A stretch of DNA of 64,000 nucleotides from positions 124,001-188,000 of the forward strand of contig CAWKCP010000024.1 of NCBI GenBank assembly GCA_963848115.1, in the 5' to 3' direction. Source of the stretch: JAWKOK01 sp963848115. Its GTDB lineage: Bacteria > Chloroflexota > Anaerolineae > Caldilineales > Caldilineaceae. Below, piece by piece: positions 43,670 to 52,249 of this stretch. The translations under genes were made by a program, and so were the position numbers. The first letter of the stretch is position 1. Each line of letters starts with the position of its first letter. The notes beneath the pieces were generated by a model. That model did not search any database and was not told the origin of the DNA. It saw only the letters and a program-made list of their open reading frames with translations.

Positions 43670-45337
43670 ATGCAGGCCAAACCAAAGATTCTGAAAGTCT
43701 TCTTGGTTGCACTTATTGCCAGTCTGCTTCTGGGCGCATGCTATGGCGGCGACTCGGGACGCGTTTGGTTTAACCTGCCATCGTTACCATTGCGACTCAA
43801 TTCGGATGGCGCGGCCTCGGTCTACGGCATCCCTGTAGGGGCCATACTGCCGGCAGCCCAAGTGCAGCAGTTCCAGTCTGGTGACATTCAGAAACTGGAA
43901 GCTCGCGCCGGTTACAATGGCGTGCACGTTGAACTGAATGGCGACGATCTTCCGTTTCTTGCTTGGGATGGGACATCAACCGACAATGTCCAGGACGTCG
44001 TTAGCGCCGTTCCGGCGATCCCCAATCGAGATTTGATCGCCAGGGCGCTACCTTGGCTGCGCAAGATTGGCTTGGGGGCCATCCTCTACATCCCGCCTGC
44101 TGATGGAGCCGCACCAATCGCTGTTGAACGTTGGAGCGCCGAGGCTGAGGTGACGCCGGAAACGCCCGAGACTACGATTGGGCCGATGACACTTGGCTTG
44201 CTTTCATTCAATGAGGATGGAAGCGCTAACATCCAAAACGTGCCGGTCTCCGCTTTGGAGCAAGCATTGGGGACCTCGATTCCCTTGCAAATCGATCCTT
44301 CTGTAATGGCGCTATTGTCAACATTGGGTGTAGATTCCTTAACGACTTCGACCTTCGCCAATGGCGTGAACCTTGCAGCGAACGATGATCCGCTGCCCGG
44401 TGTCGCCTACGATTCGCAACGACTCAACGCACTCCTGGCGTACGGGCCGGGCTTGGGCATCGATCCGGCGACCATGGCAACGTTGGAGCAGGTGGTGCCG
44501 CTCTTGCAGGGCGCCGACGTCACCGCCGTTGTTTCGTTCACTGGTGAACCTGCTGTCGAGACTGATATCGCCCCGCTTATCGTTGAACTCCTACCTGATG
44601 GCAAGGCTGCTGTGTTGGGACTGCCTGTCGCTGATGTCCCAGCGGACCTACTGAGTAATCTCCAGGCCGCCAACGTCCAACAACTCAATGTAGACGTGGC
44701 CGAGGACGGACTCTTCCTTGCCTCCAATGGCCAACTCCTGCCCAGTATTGCCTGGGATGATGCATCGATCGGTACGCTTGCAGGTGTTGTCGGCCCAATG
44801 GTCGGCATGGGCGCAGAGGCCATTGACAGCCTATTAGGCATTGCTCGCAATACAGGCCTGTCTACGGTCATCAAGGTGCCTGCCGGTGAAGGTGTGGACG
44901 CCATAGACGTGTCCGGCGAGATCAATCGTTCGTTTGCCCCTGTCGACTTGGGGGACATGACGCCGCCGACCATCCACTTGGATGTAACGTTTGACAGTTC
45001 AGGTAACTTGCAGGCGATCGGTGACCTTGCCGCCGCCGATGTTGCTCCGTTGAGTGGCATATCTCTGCCGCCTGATGCCATGGCCGCATTGAGCGACCTT
45101 GGCGCCAAAGAGCTGACCATCGTTACCGACGATAACCAGCTCAACATCCTTATCGACGGAAGCACTGCGCTGTCGCTGGGCTACGATGTACCCTCGTTGC
45201 AGGCCGCACTTGAGTTGGCCGCTCCGTTCTTGGGTGATACACCGCTGAGTGATCCGGCGGTAAGTCAACTGCTTGTCGAGCAGATTTTGCCGCTGCTGCC
45301 CGCTTCGGATCTGAACATCACTGTCCATATCGAGTAA
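43670..45337 (+). CDS. Lipoprotein made of four similar ~125-residue units, function unknown
   Basis: A lipoprotein signal peptide ends in the lipobox LLGAC with Cys24. The rest divides into four units starting near residues 38, 177, 307 and 440. Each has the pattern: a short strand, D-G/S-x-A/N, a strand, a helix rich in leucine, a conserved Gly/Asn/Asp-D-x-L-P-x-x-x-(W/Y)-D-x-x-x strand turn, then a helix. Compare ELNGDDLPFLAWD, LAANDDPLPGVAYD, LASNGQLLPSIAWD and ILIDGSTALSLGYD. No enzyme motif is seen. I do not recognise the family; the internal repetition suggests a binding or scaffold role on the outer face of the membrane. It ends at an intrinsic terminator. Confidence 0.65.
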   Translation: MQAKPKILKVFLVALIASLLLGACYGGDSGRVWFNLPSLPLRLNSDGAASVYGIPVGAILPAAQVQQFQSGDIQKLEARAGYNGVHVELNGDDLPFLAWDGTSTDNVQDVVSAVPAIPNRDLIARALPWLRKIGLGAILYIPPADGAAPIAVERWSAEAEVTPETPETTIGPMTLGLLSFNEDGSANIQNVPVSALEQALGTSIPLQIDPSVMALLSTLGVDSLTTSTFANGVNLAANDDPLPGVAYDSQRLNALLAYGPGLGIDPATMATLEQVVPLLQGADVTAVVSFTGEPAVETDIAPLIVELLPDGKAAVLGLPVADVPADLLSNLQAANVQQLNVDVAEDGLFLASNGQLLPSIAWDDASIGTLAGVVGPMVGMGAEAIDSLLGIARNTGLSTVIKVPAGEGVDAIDVSGEINRSFAPVDLGDMTPPTIHLDVTFDSSGNLQAIGDLAAADVAPLSGISLPPDAMAALSDLGAKELTIVTDDNQLNILIDGSTALSLGYDVPSLQAALELAAPFLGDTPLSDPAVSQLLVEQILPLLPASDLNITVHIE

Positions 45338-45417
45338 GGGGTAGCTGATGTAGTGAGGTCGGGAATCGGGCACTTAGCGTCCGATGCGTACTCAGTGCAG
45401 GTAAAAGAGATATCAGA

Positions 45418-45455
45418 AGGCTGGGCTTTGCAATTGCGAAGCCCAGCCTCTTTTG
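45418..45455 (+). terminator. Intrinsic terminator after the lipoprotein gene
   Basis: aggctgggctt (45418-45428) pairs perfectly with aagcccagcct (45439-45449), followed by cttttg. It lies between this gene and the convergent minus-strand ligase fusion. Confidence 0.8.
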
Positions 45456-45464
45456 TTTGGATAT

Positions 45465-48200
45465 CTATCGTCCTCGTACCATGGCTCGCCATAGAGCCAG
45501 CGCCAGCCAATTCCATGCCGCAATGTCAGCAAGCGCACCGAAGGCATCCACTTGGCCATGGGCAATACCGGCTGCCAGACCTGCTAATAGCCCGATCACG
45601 ATGCCTCTTTGCGACGCAACTCGCAGAGTCTTGCGTTCTTTTTGAATCTGTCGCATTGTCCAGCCGATCATCGCTGCCAGCCAAATGAGCCCGATTCCGC
45701 CCCACATCGTTGTACTTTCGAGCCAGATGCTGTGAGGATGGAGCAGGTTCGGGTCCAGTGAGCTGCCGATCGGAATGGTCGCCGGAAACCGCCAATAGAA
45801 TCCACCTGGCCCTGCACCGAGCACTGGTGATGATAGCCACAAAGCCAACGAGGCTCGCCACACGCCCATGCGCTCCAAAATCGTTGCCGTGTTGCTGAGC
45901 CGCGGCCAGAAGGCGACGACAAGCGGCACCGAGAGGATCAGACCGGCAACTGCACCGCCCGTCAATAGCCGCAACGCCCGGTTTCCATCATTTGCTCGAA
46001 CGTCCATATTGGGTTGAGTAATCTGTGTTGAGTAGACTAGCCAACTGAACACTATCGTTCCAAATGGCACGCCCAAGAGTAGCGCTCCACGGCTGGCTGT
46101 CAGCAGTAGCGCTAAGGCAATGCCGATGGTCGAAGCCAACAGGTAGGCTCGCCGTCGCCTGGATCTAGACCCGATTCCCGTTCCCTCATGACATTTCAGA
46201 TAGAGGTGGAATCCCATGCCCAAGAAGAGGGTGCGCTCCAGGTAGAGCGCAGCATGGTTGGGCGAGAAGGTGGGTCCAACAAGTCGTCGAACAGCATCTA
46301 CATTTGTGCCGGCGCCTGCAGCCCAGCCTACGAGCCCCGCCGCTACGACCAGGATGCCCCCGCCAAGCAGTGCCGCCGCTGTGAACGTCTGGGTCCGTTG
46401 GTCTGTGGCGAAGAGCCTTACCATGCTGTACAGCGCCAGAGGGACAATTACCAGCTCAAGCATACCCGCCCGGTATCCGGGCCAAAACCACACATTGAGC
46501 ATTGTCAATAGACTGAGCCCGAGCCAGGCGATGCCGTACCAATCCAACGGCTGCAAGTTTTGCAGTAGAATCGATCTGTGATGTCGGCGCAGATTGTGCC
46601 TGAACTGACCCACGATGGCGGGCAACGATGCCAATAGGGCTGCCTGCGCGGGCGGGAGAAAAAGTGTTTGGTCGACTATATAGATCTCTTTGTGCTGAAA
46701 GTGGAACGGCAGTAGCGCAGCTGCCAGCCATAACCCGACGCTGGGCTGTATGGCAATCAGGGCAGACGCCAGAATCAGTAGCAATAGGATGAGCGGCGGC
46801 CACGTCGCAAAGAAATAGAGCACAACCAGAGTGAGCCAGAGTAACATCTTGACCGCCGGTCGAGCGCGTACGTATGCGGTCCGCCATCTTGGGTATGGCA
46901 GCAGCCGTAGCGCTGCCCCCATGCGCCAGAGAACCACTGCCAGTGTAACGCTCAAGAGCATCAAATTCCAGGGCGTTTCGATGGCATAGCCAGTTCGTGA
47001 ATGTGCGGCGTTGAGGTTCCAATCGCCAATCGTCTGCAATAGACTTTCGTTGAGCGCGAATCCCCAAATTGGATCGCCGGCCGGCGCTGCGGGCTGATCG
47101 ATCGCCCAACCCAGGCCCGCAAGCCACGGCCACAAACGCCAGGCAATGTCGAGGCCATCATCCAGAAATGCTTGCTGTTCGGCCGGATCAACGGTACGCC
47201 ATGGCGAAGCTGGGCGTTGATTCCAGCCGAAGCGGGCGGCGAGCAGCGGTGTTGTCCCATCGCCCGCCGCTATCATGGCACGTCGTACCAGTGCAGCGCG
47301 CTGAAAGTTCAAAACTGCCGGCCGTTGAGCCGGATCCTCAGCGCTGTAGCCAAAGCCGAATGGTTCAATCGAAATCATGTCCACATGAGGCTTCACTCCG
47401 GCCGCGTACATGCGTTGTAGAAAGAACACTTCATCAATGGCTGTGTGACCCCGGTCTCTGGTTGGGGCCAGTGCACCGGCAATGATGACGGCGTCTTCGT
47501 CTACAGCACGGATTGCCTGGCTGGCCTCGATCAGCAGTTGGGCGTATTCGGTCGGTGTAATGTGTTGATTGCCCCAGTGCGGGGCGATATTCGGCTCGTC
47601 CCAAATCTGATAGTAGCGCACGTCGTCCCCGTATCGTTTGGCGAACGCCGTTGCGAAGCGGGCGAATGTCCGTGGATCAGACGGCGGGGCCAATGGATTG
47701 TCGGTAGGAAGACGATCCTGGGGTTGGCGCGCCCATGTTGGGCTGCCATCGAGCACGGCGATGGCCGTCAAGTTGCTTTCGTTGATGGCTTGCATGACGG
47801 CATCATATGATCGCCAGTCGTACTCGCCTGGCTTGGGCTCAATGAGGTTCCAGTCGAAGCGTTGTCTGATCCAGCCAACGCCGTGATCGGACAGACGTTT
47901 GAGGGTAAGGACGCGCTCTGGCTCCGGCAGCGCGTCCAGTTCGACGGTCGTGCCGATGAACGGCAGTCCAAAATGGGCGTTGTTCGCCTGGCGTGCACTG
48001 TCCTGAGCGGTGGTTTGAGGCGGTAGGGTTTCGGATCGTGCCACCTCTAACGGCGTTTTGCCTGGGTTGAGTCCCCAGCCATGCTCGCGGGCACTGCGCA
48101 TTTCCAGCCCGATGAACATCACCGTCCAGCAGAAGAGGATGTAGAGCAGTGCGGTTCGAGCCAAGGCCAGTCCCACACGCAATGAGGAGGAGCGAAACAT
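45465..48200 (-). CDS. Fusion of a glycosidase-like (GH39/GH5-clan) domain with an O-antigen-ligase-type membrane domain
   Basis: 911 residues. After one N-terminal membrane helix (residues 10-32), about residues 75-385 form a TIM-barrel glycosidase-like domain: FGLPFIGTTVELDALPEPER, VGWIRQRFDWNLIEP, and YYQIWDEPNIAPHWG with the acid/base glutamate (E202). At the place of the nucleophile the sequence reads LLAARFGWN (319-327), with Arg323 where active relatives have Glu. From about 405 there are ten or more membrane helices of the Wzy/WaaL class, with PTFSPNHAALYLERTLFLG, TASRGALLLG, and HPHSIWLESTTMWGGIGL. The ligase part would join glycan to a lipid or protein carrier; the barrel faces outside. 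Function of the combination is unknown. Confidence 0.75.
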   Translation of the reverse strand: MFRSSSLRVGLALARTALLYILFCWTVMFIGLEMRSAREHGWGLNPGKTPLEVARSETLPPQTTAQDSARQANNAHFGLPFIGTTVELDALPEPERVLTLKRLSDHGVGWIRQRFDWNLIEPKPGEYDWRSYDAVMQAINESNLTAIAVLDGSPTWARQPQDRLPTDNPLAPPSDPRTFARFATAFAKRYGDDVRYYQIWDEPNIAPHWGNQHITPTEYAQLLIEASQAIRAVDEDAVIIAGALAPTRDRGHTAIDEVFFLQRMYAAGVKPHVDMISIEPFGFGYSAEDPAQRPAVLNFQRAALVRRAMIAAGDGTTPLLAARFGWNQRPASPWRTVDPAEQQAFLDDGLDIAWRLWPWLAGLGWAIDQPAAPAGDPIWGFALNESLLQTIGDWNLNAAHSRTGYAIETPWNLMLLSVTLAVVLWRMGAALRLLPYPRWRTAYVRARPAVKMLLWLTLVVLYFFATWPPLILLLLILASALIAIQPSVGLWLAAALLPFHFQHKEIYIVDQTLFLPPAQAALLASLPAIVGQFRHNLRRHHRSILLQNLQPLDWYGIAWLGLSLLTMLNVWFWPGYRAGMLELVIVPLALYSMVRLFATDQRTQTFTAAALLGGGILVVAAGLVGWAAGAGTNVDAVRRLVGPTFSPNHAALYLERTLFLGMGFHLYLKCHEGTGIGSRSRRRRAYLLASTIGIALALLLTASRGALLLGVPFGTIVFSWLVYSTQITQPNMDVRANDGNRALRLLTGGAVAGLILSVPLVVAFWPRLSNTATILERMGVWRASLALWLSSPVLGAGPGGFYWRFPATIPIGSSLDPNLLHPHSIWLESTTMWGGIGLIWLAAMIGWTMRQIQKERKTLRVASQRGIVIGLLAGLAAGIAHGQVDAFGALADIAAWNWLALALWRAMVRGR

Positions 48201-48271
48201 AGGTCACTCCTCCGCGGTTACTCTGCTTTTGTGCGGCACTTCGTCTTCAGAAAACCGTTTCAAACGGCCGT

Positions 48272-49873
48272 TCATACCGTGTCGTCTGTGTAGGGGGCCA
48301 GTGAGTCAGCATCTTTCGAGGGTTCATCTTGCGACTCATCACAGATGGCGACCGCCAGGTTGTCTATCTTGGTTCGCAGTCTCTCAGCTTGACTCAGTTC
48401 CAAGCTGATCCGCTCGTCGGTCGCTTTGTTGTCGACAAGCTCTTTCTCCATGTGACGAATGAGGTTCTCCAACTCGTTTGTTGAGCGGGTCCATGTGAAG
48501 TGCAGCAGCTTCCATGCCTCGGACGCTTGGTGTTGCTCCACTTCGGCGCTTCGCGTCGTCAGCCATTGTTTGTATCTATCGACCACGTTGGCGGCGTCCT
48601 GGTGTTCGCCGTTGGCTTCATCGCTGGATTCGGCACCGGATTCGGCACTGAGATCGTCATCTCTGGAGCTGCCGGTCTCGACAGGGGCTGCTTTGCGTGG
48701 TTGCTCAACAGCCAATCGGTCTTTCGTCTGAATGCTTGGGCGCGATGAGGCAGGTTCGTGGATCGGCTTGGGGCCCGCCAACCGATTCTGAATCGGTTCA
48801 TCCAGTTGGAAAATCAGGCCGTCACGAGCGTTGAGCCAGAGTACGGGGATACCGAAAGAGAATCGATCCGGGTGTGAGACATAGAGGTTACTGCGCGCAT
48901 AGCCAACCGCAGCATCAATGTGACCGGGACAAGGACCTAGCAGCAGCTCCTCATACAAGAATCTGGAAAATTCGGCGGCATCCGCATCACCGATCTCATA
49001 CTGCATGGCGACCACGGCCGGAATTCCTGTCTGCAGCAGCTGCGGCCCCACCGTTGTGAAGGGTGTACGATCAGACGACTGGCCGGCAAGACATGCATTG
49101 AGTAGAACGAATTTAACGGTCTGTGCCCGTTCCAATGCGATACGCAGTGTGTGTGCCGGCATGAAGGCAGGCTCATTATCCTGCCAGAGCAGAACGCCGT
49201 CCGGCTCGCCATGTGTGATCAAGTGCAGGACATCGGCTTGCATGTCGGCAAGCTTCCGGCTGAGATCGATGAGGCTGAACCTACCGGTCAATGTCTCAGT
49301 CTCTGCCACATCGCTACCAAGCCGATCCAGCACGTCGGCTGTCCCTTCGGCTTCTTTCGGGTCGATAACGCCCATCGGGTCTTCAGGCGCGGCAATCAGA
49401 ATCTTGACCGGCAGCTTGGCGCTCAATGAGCGTGGCTGAGCTAAATGGCGTTCTTGGTTCTCTACGCGTATCAGCGGCGTGCGGCCATTGGCAGCGAACA
49501 GCTCACCGCGGTCGGGGTCGTAGAGACATTCCCAAGGCAGGGCGGCAACGGTCGGTGGATGGAGTGCGAGCCGAATACGCAGACCAACCGCGTCCGGTCC
49601 CACGAGCGCTGACCGTGCACGTGCCCACAACTGTTGTACATCGCCACACATGACGGCGTTGTAGAGCCTGGCCCCGGCTTCGGCCATGAATTGTCCGCCC
49701 GGTGGTCGGGACATATCACCCAGGCGATTATCTGCCTCGATCCAGAACGGCTGAATAGACTCCTGAGCAAATTCGCCCTCGGCGATGTTGCCGGTGAAAT
49801 GGGCCATGACGGTGTAGGGTGCTTCCGTGCCACGAACGGTGATGTCGAAGTTGATGAAGTGACAGTTCTGCAT
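48272..49873 (-). CDS. CHAT-domain caspase-like protein
   Basis: A 533-residue protein from ATG 49873. The CHAT domain has its usual entry sequence GLRIRLALHPPTVAALPWE with DP following, then the catalytic histidine in LHLITHGEPDG (His221) and the cysteine in FVLLNACLAGQSSD (Cys261), and ends at FGIPVLWLNARDG. About 75 low-complexity residues (Ser/Glu/Asp/Ala-rich) follow, then a C-terminal region of about 110 residues predicted as coiled coil. CHAT proteases act in caspase-like signalling and in some defence systems; no effector such as a gasdermin is adjacent. The frame extends 18 codons upstream to a TTG at 49927, across the divergent neighbour. Confidence 0.8.
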   Translation of the reverse strand: MQNCHFINFDITVRGTEAPYTVMAHFTGNIAEGEFAQESIQPFWIEADNRLGDMSRPPGGQFMAEAGARLYNAVMCGDVQQLWARARSALVGPDAVGLRIRLALHPPTVAALPWECLYDPDRGELFAANGRTPLIRVENQERHLAQPRSLSAKLPVKILIAAPEDPMGVIDPKEAEGTADVLDRLGSDVAETETLTGRFSLIDLSRKLADMQADVLHLITHGEPDGVLLWQDNEPAFMPAHTLRIALERAQTVKFVLLNACLAGQSSDRTPFTTVGPQLLQTGIPAVVAMQYEIGDADAAEFSRFLYEELLLGPCPGHIDAAVGYARSNLYVSHPDRFSFGIPVLWLNARDGLIFQLDEPIQNRLAGPKPIHEPASSRPSIQTKDRLAVEQPRKAAPVETGSSRDDDLSAESGAESSDEANGEHQDAANVVDRYKQWLTTRSAEVEQHQASEAWKLLHFTWTRSTNELENLIRHMEKELVDNKATDERISLELSQAERLRTKIDNLAVAICDESQDEPSKDADSLAPYTDDTV

Positions 49874-49912
49874 GATTTTGACAGTCCCTCTGGTGGGGCA
49901 TAGAATGTTGGA

Positions 49913-50851
49913 ATGCGTAACGTGCAACCCGCGAATTGGATCGACAATTTACAACAAGCCCTACAGCGAAATGTGCTGAGCAGATTTCGCCGGGAATCGA
50001 GCACAACCCCGCGTCGGTCGATCCAGGTTGACTACCGGGATCGCATCAGTGTCGTAACGTGGCTGATTGTCTTTGGATTGGGCGCCAGTATCCTTTTGGA
50101 TCTTCCGACCGCGATATTGACCTTCAGCGCACTTGGCTCGCCCATCAGCATTCCCTTCAGTGAACGCATCATCGCCGCAATCTTCACGGCGATTTTGGCC
50201 GCTGCAGGTACCCAAAGCGTTATCTCTGTGCATCCCTTTTTTGCGACCGGCCGGCGGGGTCAGGCACAGACCTGGGCATTCTGGGCGCTTCCGTCAGCCA
50301 TCACAATTATTACCGTACTGCTGCTGCCGCTTGCGCCCAGCAGGCAGGTGGGCGTCCTTGCCCTTCTGATAAGTGGCGCATTGTTGGCCGCGGCCCTCTT
50401 TGGCCTCTATACAACGGTCGAACGCGGGCAAACAGGGTTCCGCCGTTCCCGATTTCTGCTTGACGCCTTAGCCTATGGTTCGGCACTGCTTCTATTTCTT
50501 CTAGTATATCAGACTCGCACGCGTAGTCTACTGTCGGGCACGCTAATCGCCACGACGGCAACCCTTCTCGCCGTCGAGTTGTTGCGAAGCACAACGACGG
50601 ACGTCAAGTTGGTTCTGGGCTACGGCATGGTGGTCGGGTTAATTCTTGGCGAAGTGACTTGGGCGTTGAATTACTGGTTACTGGCGAATCTGACGGGCGG
50701 CCTGCTGCTTCTGCTAATCTTTTACCTCTTGACCGGCATGGCACGGCAGGGAATCCAGGGGCGCCTTAACCGGCGCGTGCTCATCGAGTTCGGTATCTTT
50801 GCGACCGTTGCCATCGCGTTGATCGTTGCTGTTGGCCCTCGCTTCAACTAA
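49913..50851 (+). CDS. Polytopic membrane protein of unknown function, divergent from the CHAT gene
   Basis: 312 residues with a polar basic N-terminus of about 45 residues and about eight membrane segments (for example TWLIVFGLGASILLDLPTAI, SAITIITVLLLPLAP, LLLFLLVYQT, LTGGLLLLLIFYLLTG). The fold resembles permease or DUF-type membrane proteins. There is no ATPase, peptidase or channel motif I can name. Its start lies only 39 bp from the CHAT start on the other strand, so the two genes share a promoter region; whether they act together is open. Confidence 0.6.
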   Translation: MRNVQPANWIDNLQQALQRNVLSRFRRESSTTPRRSIQVDYRDRISVVTWLIVFGLGASILLDLPTAILTFSALGSPISIPFSERIIAAIFTAILAAAGTQSVISVHPFFATGRRGQAQTWAFWALPSAITIITVLLLPLAPSRQVGVLALLISGALLAAALFGLYTTVERGQTGFRRSRFLLDALAYGSALLLFLLVYQTRTRSLLSGTLIATTATLLAVELLRSTTTDVKLVLGYGMVVGLILGEVTWALNYWLLANLTGGLLLLLIFYLLTGMARQGIQGRLNRRVLIEFGIFATVAIALIVAVGPRFN

Positions 50852-50937
50852 GGCTTTCCCAAAATAGTAGCTATATGGGAGCTGGCAAGGCCTCAAGCCA
50901 TTCCAGGCAAAGATTTCCCTTATCTCTCTAGAATGGC

Positions 50938-52044
50938 CTAACGCTCCCGATAATCCTCCGCACTGACAACCAAACGTAGACTGTTGTCCTTCCACAGGGT
51001 GCGTTTCGATGGATCGTGGACCAGACAGGTTAGCGCTTCCGTCAAGGCCTGGTTGGTCGGCGTCGGAACATTCAGCGTACGTCCGTGTTGTACGACGGCG
51101 CCGTTGAGCCACTTCACCTCACTCTTACCTTTGTTGCTATAGAGATCAATGTGCAGACTGGGCATTTTCCCGCCGCGTGCGCCGCCGATTTGCCTGCGTA
51201 GAATGGGGCGCAGGATCGACTTGGGCGTGCGCTGTATCCATGGCGCCAGTTTGGCGAAAGGGTAACTTTCCAGGTTGACGGGCTCGATTCCCAGGGCCGA
51301 CATGACGGCAAGGGCTTCTCGCCAAGCTTGGATCTCCAGGTCGACCAAGGATGAATCCTGGAAGACCTGTTGGGGCGATTCATCGAGGATTGCGCTGGTG
51401 GCATTGCCGACCATGTTCATCAGCAACTTTGTCCACTTCATGCCTCTTGCATCCGGGAATTCAGTGACATCGAATCCGCCGTCTGTCAGGGCTTGTTTCA
51501 GTGCCGTAAATGTCGGCGAGCGATTTCCGGCCAACCATGGGCTGACGCCAATCACGTACTTGGGCTTGTCCACACGGATATGTCCGGGGCCCAGAACGGA
51601 AACAGGCGTGGTGATGGTCCCGGCGGCAATGTTCTCCGCACCCAGCGTAGCGGCCAATGCCTCTTCGTTGCCGACCCCATTTTGCAGGCTGAGTGCCAGC
51701 GGCGGCTTGACGCCGGAACGGTCGAGTACGTCACTCAGATCCTTCAGTGCAGCGGCCGTGTCATAGCTCTTGACGGTGAGGATGACCACATCGTATCTGC
51801 CCTCATCTGTTTCATCCTCGTTGGAAGTATCGCTCAGTCCGGTATAGGCCGCGGCAATGCTGTCAACGGCAATGATATTGTCGACTCGGTATGTATCTGT
51901 CCCGGTAGTGACCTGCAACCCCTGGCTTGCGACTGCTGTAACGAGCCGATCACGCCCGACCAACGTGACGTCAGAGCCGCTTTGAGCGAGTTTGCTGCCG
52001 ACAAGACAGCCAATTGCGCCGGCGCCAACGATGAGGGTTTTCAC
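50938..52044 (-). CDS. 2-dehydropantoate 2-reductase family (ApbA/PanE-like) oxidoreductase
   Basis: NADPH-dependent reductase fold. The N-terminal dinucleotide site is VKTLIVGAGAIGCLVGSKLA, followed by GSDVTLVGRD. The central part has LSLQNGVGNEEALAATLG and VKSYDTAAALKDL. The C-terminal helical domain contains WTKLLMNMVGNATSAI, with the lysine and asparagine typical of the substrate site. Ketopantoate is the usual substrate (CoA synthesis), but other 2-oxo acids are possible and no pan genes are nearby. Start chosen at GTG 52044, with GGCGGA upstream; the 38 codons before it in the frame show no family match. Confidence 0.8.
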   Translation of the reverse strand: MKTLIVGAGAIGCLVGSKLAQSGSDVTLVGRDRLVTAVASQGLQVTTGTDTYRVDNIIAVDSIAAAYTGLSDTSNEDETDEGRYDVVILTVKSYDTAAALKDLSDVLDRSGVKPPLALSLQNGVGNEEALAATLGAENIAAGTITTPVSVLGPGHIRVDKPKYVIGVSPWLAGNRSPTFTALKQALTDGGFDVTEFPDARGMKWTKLLMNMVGNATSAILDESPQQVFQDSSLVDLEIQAWREALAVMSALGIEPVNLESYPFAKLAPWIQRTPKSILRPILRRQIGGARGGKMPSLHIDLYSNKGKSEVKWLNGAVVQHGRTLNVPTPTNQALTEALTCLVHDPSKRTLWKDNSLRLVVSAEDYRER

Positions 52045-52249
52045 TGAGTGTCCGCCTTCTACAATGTATGAGTGACGATCAGGCTGAGCAGCGTCCCTAG
52101 AACACGACGGCTGAAATGGCCCCATGAATCGGCAGGTCACGCTACACCAGCGTGACAACGCTCAATCACCAGACAGATCCAGAGGTTGTCAATGTCGTTC
52201 GGCTGACAGCCGGACCAACAAACCATCGACTCATTTACGCCGCACGGTA

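Noticed and set aside
48272..49873. Possible link of the CHAT protein to a type III-E CRISPR (TPR-CHAT) system
   Set aside because: There are no TPR units in the protein, and no Cas7-like gene or repeat array nearby.
52045..52158. 38-codon upstream extension of the ketopantoate-reductase-like protein
   Set aside because: Cys/Arg/Pro-rich and unlike the family, whose N-terminus is the dinucleotide-binding strand starting at GTG 52044.
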